Shown: piece by piece, positions 60,766 through 64,000 of the stretch
How the letters are laid out: the number at the start of each line of letters is the position of its first letter
Numbering within the stretch: the first letter of the stretch is position 1
Assembly (NCBI GenBank): GCA_017557525.1
Contig: JAFYYN010000062.1
Location: 1 to 64,000 of the forward strand
DNA from: Lachnospiraceae bacterium
Lineage (GTDB): Bacteria > Bacillota > Clostridia > Lachnospirales > Lachnospiraceae
Direction of reading: 5' to 3'
DNA length: 64,000 nt
The notes under the pieces: generated by a model
Database searches by the model: none
Told to the model about the DNA's origin: nothing
The model's input: only the letters and a program-made list of their open reading frames with translations
Translations under genes and position numbers: made by a program

Positions 60766-61374
60766 TCATTTTTCCAAAAGAAACGCGATTTCATCATATA
60801 TTTCCTTAAAATTTACCTCACATTTTCCTCCCCAGATACCAACCGGAATTTTATCTGAAAAAGTATATTCTACCGGATCGGGATGATTTTCGAAATCATA
60901 AACAAGGACCGTGAGCTTATCCGGAACTACTACCCAATACTCCCTGACTCCGGCGTTCTGGTACTTTCTACGCTTTAACACCATATCATGATACCAGTTT
61001 GACTCAGAAAGTACCTCTACTACTAGGTCCGGTGCTCCGACTATCCTTTCCCTTGTAATCTTGTCACGGTCACAAACTACAAGTGCATCTGGTTGAACCA
61101 TAGTTTTGTTATCTCTGTCAAGCTGAACATCGGTAGGAGCTATAAAGGGAACACATTTTCCTTTATTGTTTTTTATGAAACTTTCGAAAGCAGAAACTAA
61201 AAGCATGTCTATTCTCTGATGAATTGTAGTAGGTGCAGCCATATCATAAAAGACTCCATCTATCAGCTCTACTCTTGTTCCTTCGGGAAGTGCAATATAA
61301 TCATCTATCGTTTTATCATTACGAAAACTATTTTCCCTAGCATCTATTCTTTTCTCATGTTTTGCTTCGCTCAT
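60766..61374 (-). CDS. Uma2-family PD-(D/E)XK nuclease-fold protein
   Basis: 202 residues of the Uma2 (DUF820) family: IDDYIALPEGTRVELIDGVFYDM, VQPDALVVCD (PD motif), VGAPDLVVEVLSESN (E-x-L) and DMVLKRRKYQNAGVREYWVV (K and E). The core acidic and Lys residues are present. Such proteins are often encoded in many copies in cyanobacteria and Clostridia and have no settled role. AAGGAGGTG precedes ATG 61374. Confidence 0.85.
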   Translation of the reverse strand: MSEAKHEKRIDARENSFRNDKTIDDYIALPEGTRVELIDGVFYDMAAPTTIHQRIDMLLVSAFESFIKNNKGKCVPFIAPTDVQLDRDNKTMVQPDALVVCDRDKITRERIVGAPDLVVEVLSESNWYHDMVLKRRKYQNAGVREYWVVVPDKLTVLVYDFENHPDPVEYTFSDKIPVGIWGGKCEVNFKEIYDEIAFLLEK

Positions 61375-61454
61375 AGCTACACCTCCTTTTTGACTTCTAC
61401 ATTAACATTATTATAACATAAGTTTAAATAATTTCAAAGGCTTATCCCCAGTAT

Positions 61455-61493
61455 AAAAATTCCGGTATCGCCTTAAAGGCAAATACCGGAAAA
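61455..61493 (-). terminator. Terminator of the 61497 gene
   Basis: TCCGGTAT-CG-CC and GGC-AA-ATACCGGA pair at 61461-61490; on the minus strand a T5-A-T run follows. It starts 3 bases after the stop. Confidence 0.75.
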
Positions 61494-61496
61494 ATA

Positions 61497-62324
61497 TTAC
61501 TGTGTTGCAAGCTGTGCTCTGAGTCGTTCAATTTCTGCCCTGCTTTTTTCTAACTCTGCATCTTTCTGCTCAAGTTCAACATCTTTCTTTTCTAACTCAG
61601 CATCCTTTTGTTTTATTATCTCCTGTAATGGATCAACATATACCTCAAAAAATCCACCCATATCAGTTCCTCCTCTCTGGTCTCCATTTATCCTATATGA
61701 TAACTCCATAACAATCTTACTCTTTACCTGCTCCTCTTCAGGCATTTGTTTAAAATATTCTGAAGCACTTTTTATATCATCCGGTTCTGCTTTATGTGAA
61801 AGAATTCTAAGAACCTTTGGAGCCTCCGGATGAGCAATATTCACTATCTGTATATCAGGATATCCAGCTCTGCTATACCTTGAAATCCATTGTGGTGATT
61901 TCATGCTCTCAAACCCTTCCGATTCAAGCCACTTTATAAGATTTCTTGGTCTTCCCTCTCTTAAGAAAGATAAAGTAACATCATTAATCCCATCCAACTC
62001 TCTGTGAACGGATACATACTCATAAGCATAACTCATAATCTTGTGAAAGACCTGCACACTCAGTTCTTCACGATATCCCTTAAACTCCCAAATGTTACAC
62101 TTACGAAAAATCTTTCCCAATTCACTTTTAACAACTCCAGGCCGAATTCTCCTGATAACAAGGAAATCAATCTCCCTAGGCAGTGTATTCAGCACCACGC
62201 TTTGTGAAAACTCAAGTAAGTCCTTGTCATAATACAACTCAAGCTCCATGGCATTACATAATGCCGGATGGTACTGTTTCCTAATCTTCTCTGCATTTGC
62301 CGCCTTTATTTCGGCATCTTTCAT
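61497..62324 (-). CDS. PD-(D/E)XK nuclease-like protein with C-terminal coiled coil
   Basis: 275 residues. LPREIDFLVIRRIRPG and IWEFKGYREEL give an I-D...E-x-K pattern (about 47-90) fitting a PD-(D/E)XK nuclease core, as in Rpn-like proteins. A heptad coiled coil closes the protein (QKDAELEKKDVELEQKDAEL repeats, about 235-270). A similar family is repeated in many Lachnospiraceae genomes. AAAGGAGAT ten bases upstream fits ATG 62324. A long leader (about 315 bases) lies between it and a strong promoter. Confidence 0.65.
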   Translation of the reverse strand: MKDAEIKAANAEKIRKQYHPALCNAMELELYYDKDLLEFSQSVVLNTLPREIDFLVIRRIRPGVVKSELGKIFRKCNIWEFKGYREELSVQVFHKIMSYAYEYVSVHRELDGINDVTLSFLREGRPRNLIKWLESEGFESMKSPQWISRYSRAGYPDIQIVNIAHPEAPKVLRILSHKAEPDDIKSASEYFKQMPEEEQVKSKIVMELSYRINGDQRGGTDMGGFFEVYVDPLQEIIKQKDAELEKKDVELEQKDAELEKSRAEIERLRAQLATQ

Positions 62325-62645
62325 TAATCACCATCTCCTTTTCTGTAATGTGATACATAATCGTGTAAATACATACACTTAACGCATCCAGCCATTATCA
62401 GAAAATCTTCAGATAAAGGCTGCCCTAGGGCATAACATAGTGCGAAATACTAATGTCGCTACAAATTATACTCCAATACACAGGAGATGTAGATTTATCC
62501 ACTCCTGCACATATAATATAAAGGGAAAAGCAAGAGTGAATTTGAAGAATCAAGTAAAATAGTCTAAATAATATAAATCAAAGTAATCAAATAAAATAGT
62601 AAAAATCCGTTAGTTCAAATATATACTCATGCCCTTGATATCATT

Positions 62646-62674
62646 ATAATACAAGGTAGAGCGAGATTTGTCAA
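62646..62674 (-). promoter_or_regulatory. Strong sigma-A promoter reading towards the 61497 gene
   Basis: Minus strand: TTGACA (62674-62669), 17 bases, TATTAT (62651-62646). It predicts a start near 62639, so about 315 bases of leader precede the coding region. Confidence 0.75.
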
Positions 62675-62716
62675 GAAAAAAAATATCCACATTATATACA
62701 TGTACCTCGTTATACG

Positions 62717-62754
62717 CAAAAACCCTTTATAGCGTTGAATTTGCCATAAAGGGT
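62717..62754 (-). terminator. Terminator of the 62765 gene
   Basis: ACCCTTTAT (62722-62730) pairs with ATAAAGGGT (62746-62754); a T5 run follows on the minus strand. Confidence 0.75.
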
Positions 62755-62764
62755 AATTCTTTAA

Positions 62765-64000
62765 TTAATTATCGAAAAGAACAACTGTCTTTTCATCGTT
62801 CTTACCTTTTTTAAAACTACGAACAAAGATACCATAATTATCTTGATATAGATAATGTGTTTTACTCATATAGTAGATCGTGGATACGTAGCGTTCAATC
62901 TTTTCCTCAGCAAGCTCCTTTAATGTTTCTTTATCTTTTCCGTTGGAAGAAATCTTGATTTCTCTCCATTTAAAGTTTTCCATATCAATATTGCTATCAC
63001 CGCCAAAGTACAGGATACTTGCTGCATATGGTATATTATCAATGATAGAGTTCGTCTCCATGTCATATACCTTGTAATCGGGACTTACCCTATCTTCATA
63101 GGCTAAAAATGCGTATCTTCCAATAGTTATATAGCATTGATATAGACTATTATATTTATCAACAAGTTTCTCACATTCGTGCCATGAAAGATCGTCAAAA
63201 TCAAAATAATGCATTGTTTCATTGTAGTTCGGGTCATATGCCCATACATATACCTTGCTCTTATAGAACATATAAATAAACTCAAAGCGACTTGCCTCTA
63301 TGCTGAGTCCGTGTTCACCTTTTAAATTAAGCTTCGGCATTTCAACAAGCTTGTCCGAATCACTTTTCAGTATGTATTTCTTACCACTGTTCTCTGAAAT
63401 AATTGCGTCACCGTTTCCTGAAACTGTTTCAAGACTATATGAAGTATTACCAAGATCAACATTTTTAACAACCTTGCCGTCCATATTTATTTTAACAAAA
63501 TGGTAATTTCCTTCATTATCGTAATATATTCGATAAAGATAGCCGCATGCATATTTTAACCCCTCACCTATATATCCGTAATAATCTTTGAAGATATCCA
63601 ATTTTCTTAAATCAACACTACTACCATCCTCTTTTATAAGCAGGCAAGGCTTACTAAAACTATCAACATTTTTAAAAGGATTTGCTCCATTGTTGTCAGC
63701 TATAAGCGTATATCCGTCAGCAACAACAGTGCTATCAAAATGCGAATATCTGCCATATTTTTGATATTCCGCATCAAGCAATTCATAGTATGAGTCTTTA
63801 TCTGAATTGGTTTTTTGTGATATTGTACAATTTTTCTTTTTACTCCAGCTGCCATAAACAACTCCGGAGCCATCATGTTTATAAGCCCGTACTCTTACAT
63901 AGTATTTTCCTGCTTTTAAATCAGAAATAGTATAGGTTATAGTAGATTTCTTGCCTTGATCAAGTGAATAGCTTTCTCCCTTTTTGAACTTAGAGCTTGT
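62765..64000 (-). CDS. Secreted-type protein with fibronectin-III-like domain, N terminus outside the window
   Basis: The frame is open to the window end, 412 codons (411 residues) without a start. At its window-edge end is an FnIII-like domain (AGKYYVRVRAYKHDGSG, then YGSWSKKKNCTIS), similar to that of the 5'-nucleotidase at 35347. The remaining 330 residues contain YCYLYR-like repeating W/Y/DxxG strands (LIKEDGSSVDL, YHFVKINMDGKVVKNVDLG, DDLSWHECE) suggesting a beta-propeller. No family is recognised; extracellular location is inferred. A terminator follows. Confidence 0.6.
   Translation of the reverse strand, partial: TSSKFKKGESYSLDQGKKSTITYTISDLKAGKYYVRVRAYKHDGSGVVYGSWSKKKNCTISQKTNSDKDSYYELLDAEYQKYGRYSHFDSTVVADGYTLIADNNGANPFKNVDSFSKPCLLIKEDGSSVDLRKLDIFKDYYGYIGEGLKYACGYLYRIYYDNEGNYHFVKINMDGKVVKNVDLGNTSYSLETVSGNGDAIISENSGKKYILKSDSDKLVEMPKLNLKGEHGLSIEASRFEFIYMFYKSKVYVWAYDPNYNETMHYFDFDDLSWHECEKLVDKYNSLYQCYITIGRYAFLAYEDRVSPDYKVYDMETNSIIDNIPYAASILYFGGDSNIDMENFKWREIKISSNGKDKETLKELAEEKIERYVSTIYYMSKTHYLYQDNYGIFVRSFKKGKNDEKTVVLFDN

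Larger units (their letters stand above)
62325..62764 (-). other. Gene-free stretch: long leader of the 61497 gene
   Basis: No coding frame longer than a few codons is seen. It holds a promoter (62646-62674), two near-identical 16-bp AT repeats (62548-62563 and 62585-62600, one difference), a hairpin at 62389-62422 (CAGCC...GGCTG with an inner TATC/GATA pair) and, at the right end, the terminator of the next gene. Confidence 0.6.

Noticed and set aside
61497..62324. Transposase call for the 275-residue protein
   Set aside because: The I-D...E-x-K pattern suggests a nuclease fold, but no terminal repeats or target duplications were seen, so no mobile element is claimed.
1..64000. tRNA or rRNA genes
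   Set aside because: No T-loop or acceptor-stem pattern and no rRNA-like stretch was recognised; a dedicated tRNA search was not possible.

Overview
The window reads as a chromosome segment of a low-GC Gram-positive anaerobe of the Clostridia, most likely Lachnospiraceae close to Butyrivibrio or Pseudobutyrivibrio. This is inferred from AT-rich DNA with AGGAGG-type ribosome sites, the Firmicutes order pyrH-frr-uppS-cdsA-dxr-rseP-ispG-polC, the cluster ireB-ruvX-DUF1292-(mltG-like)-trmR-trhP, xylan-degrading enzymes and two families of short palindromic repeats. No tRNA, rRNA, CRISPR array or prophage was seen. About 58 protein genes are supported, most on the minus strand.

Positions 1-14.3 kb (minus): a lipid, isoprenoid and cell-envelope block. 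Bactofilin, UMP kinase, ribosome recycling factor, UppS, CdsA, Dxr, RseP and IspG run towards the start of polC. Between cdsA and dxr sit a zinc-ribbon membrane protein and a TPM-domain protein. Upstream lie a second zinc-ribbon membrane protein and an SPFH protein with three zinc ribbons. Together these resemble a split and partly duplicated version of the Bacillus YdjG-YdjH-YdjI membrane-stress set. Positions 14.4-25.4 kb: GH10 xylanase, HD-GYP regulator, two unknown membrane proteins, PAP2 phosphatase, a feruloyl/acetyl-type esterase, a chemotaxis-type signalling protein fused to a sugar-binding domain, and mnmA. Positions 25.4-33.5 kb: an MFS transporter followed by four tiny membrane proteins, a lone AAA ATPase between direct repeats, and a GntR-controlled ABC exporter operon with a clear promoter and operator.

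Positions 33.5-46 kb: a PurF-like enzyme lacking the N-terminal cysteine, a secreted 5'-nucleotidase with a diguanylate cyclase, RlmD, a TrpR-like regulator, a SWIM/SNF2 helicase, and the tRNA-hydroxyuridine pair TrhP/TrmR. Positions 46-56.6 kb: RNase J, the ireB cluster, MtaB, a Crh-like HPr, ThiI with a cysteine desulfurase, a RAYT transposase with its REP repeats, RsmE and PrmA. Positions 56.7-64 kb: a lipoprotein ending in a ribosomal L7/L12-like domain, PepD, two nuclease-fold proteins, and a protein cut by the window edge.

The most striking features are palindromic repeats lying in frame inside prmA, mtaB and the cysteine desulfurase gene, and one that supplies the last codons of rsmE; the L7/L12-like domain on a lipoprotein; the split YdjGHI-like set in the isoprenoid operon; and the PurF homologue with an apparently dead glutaminase half.
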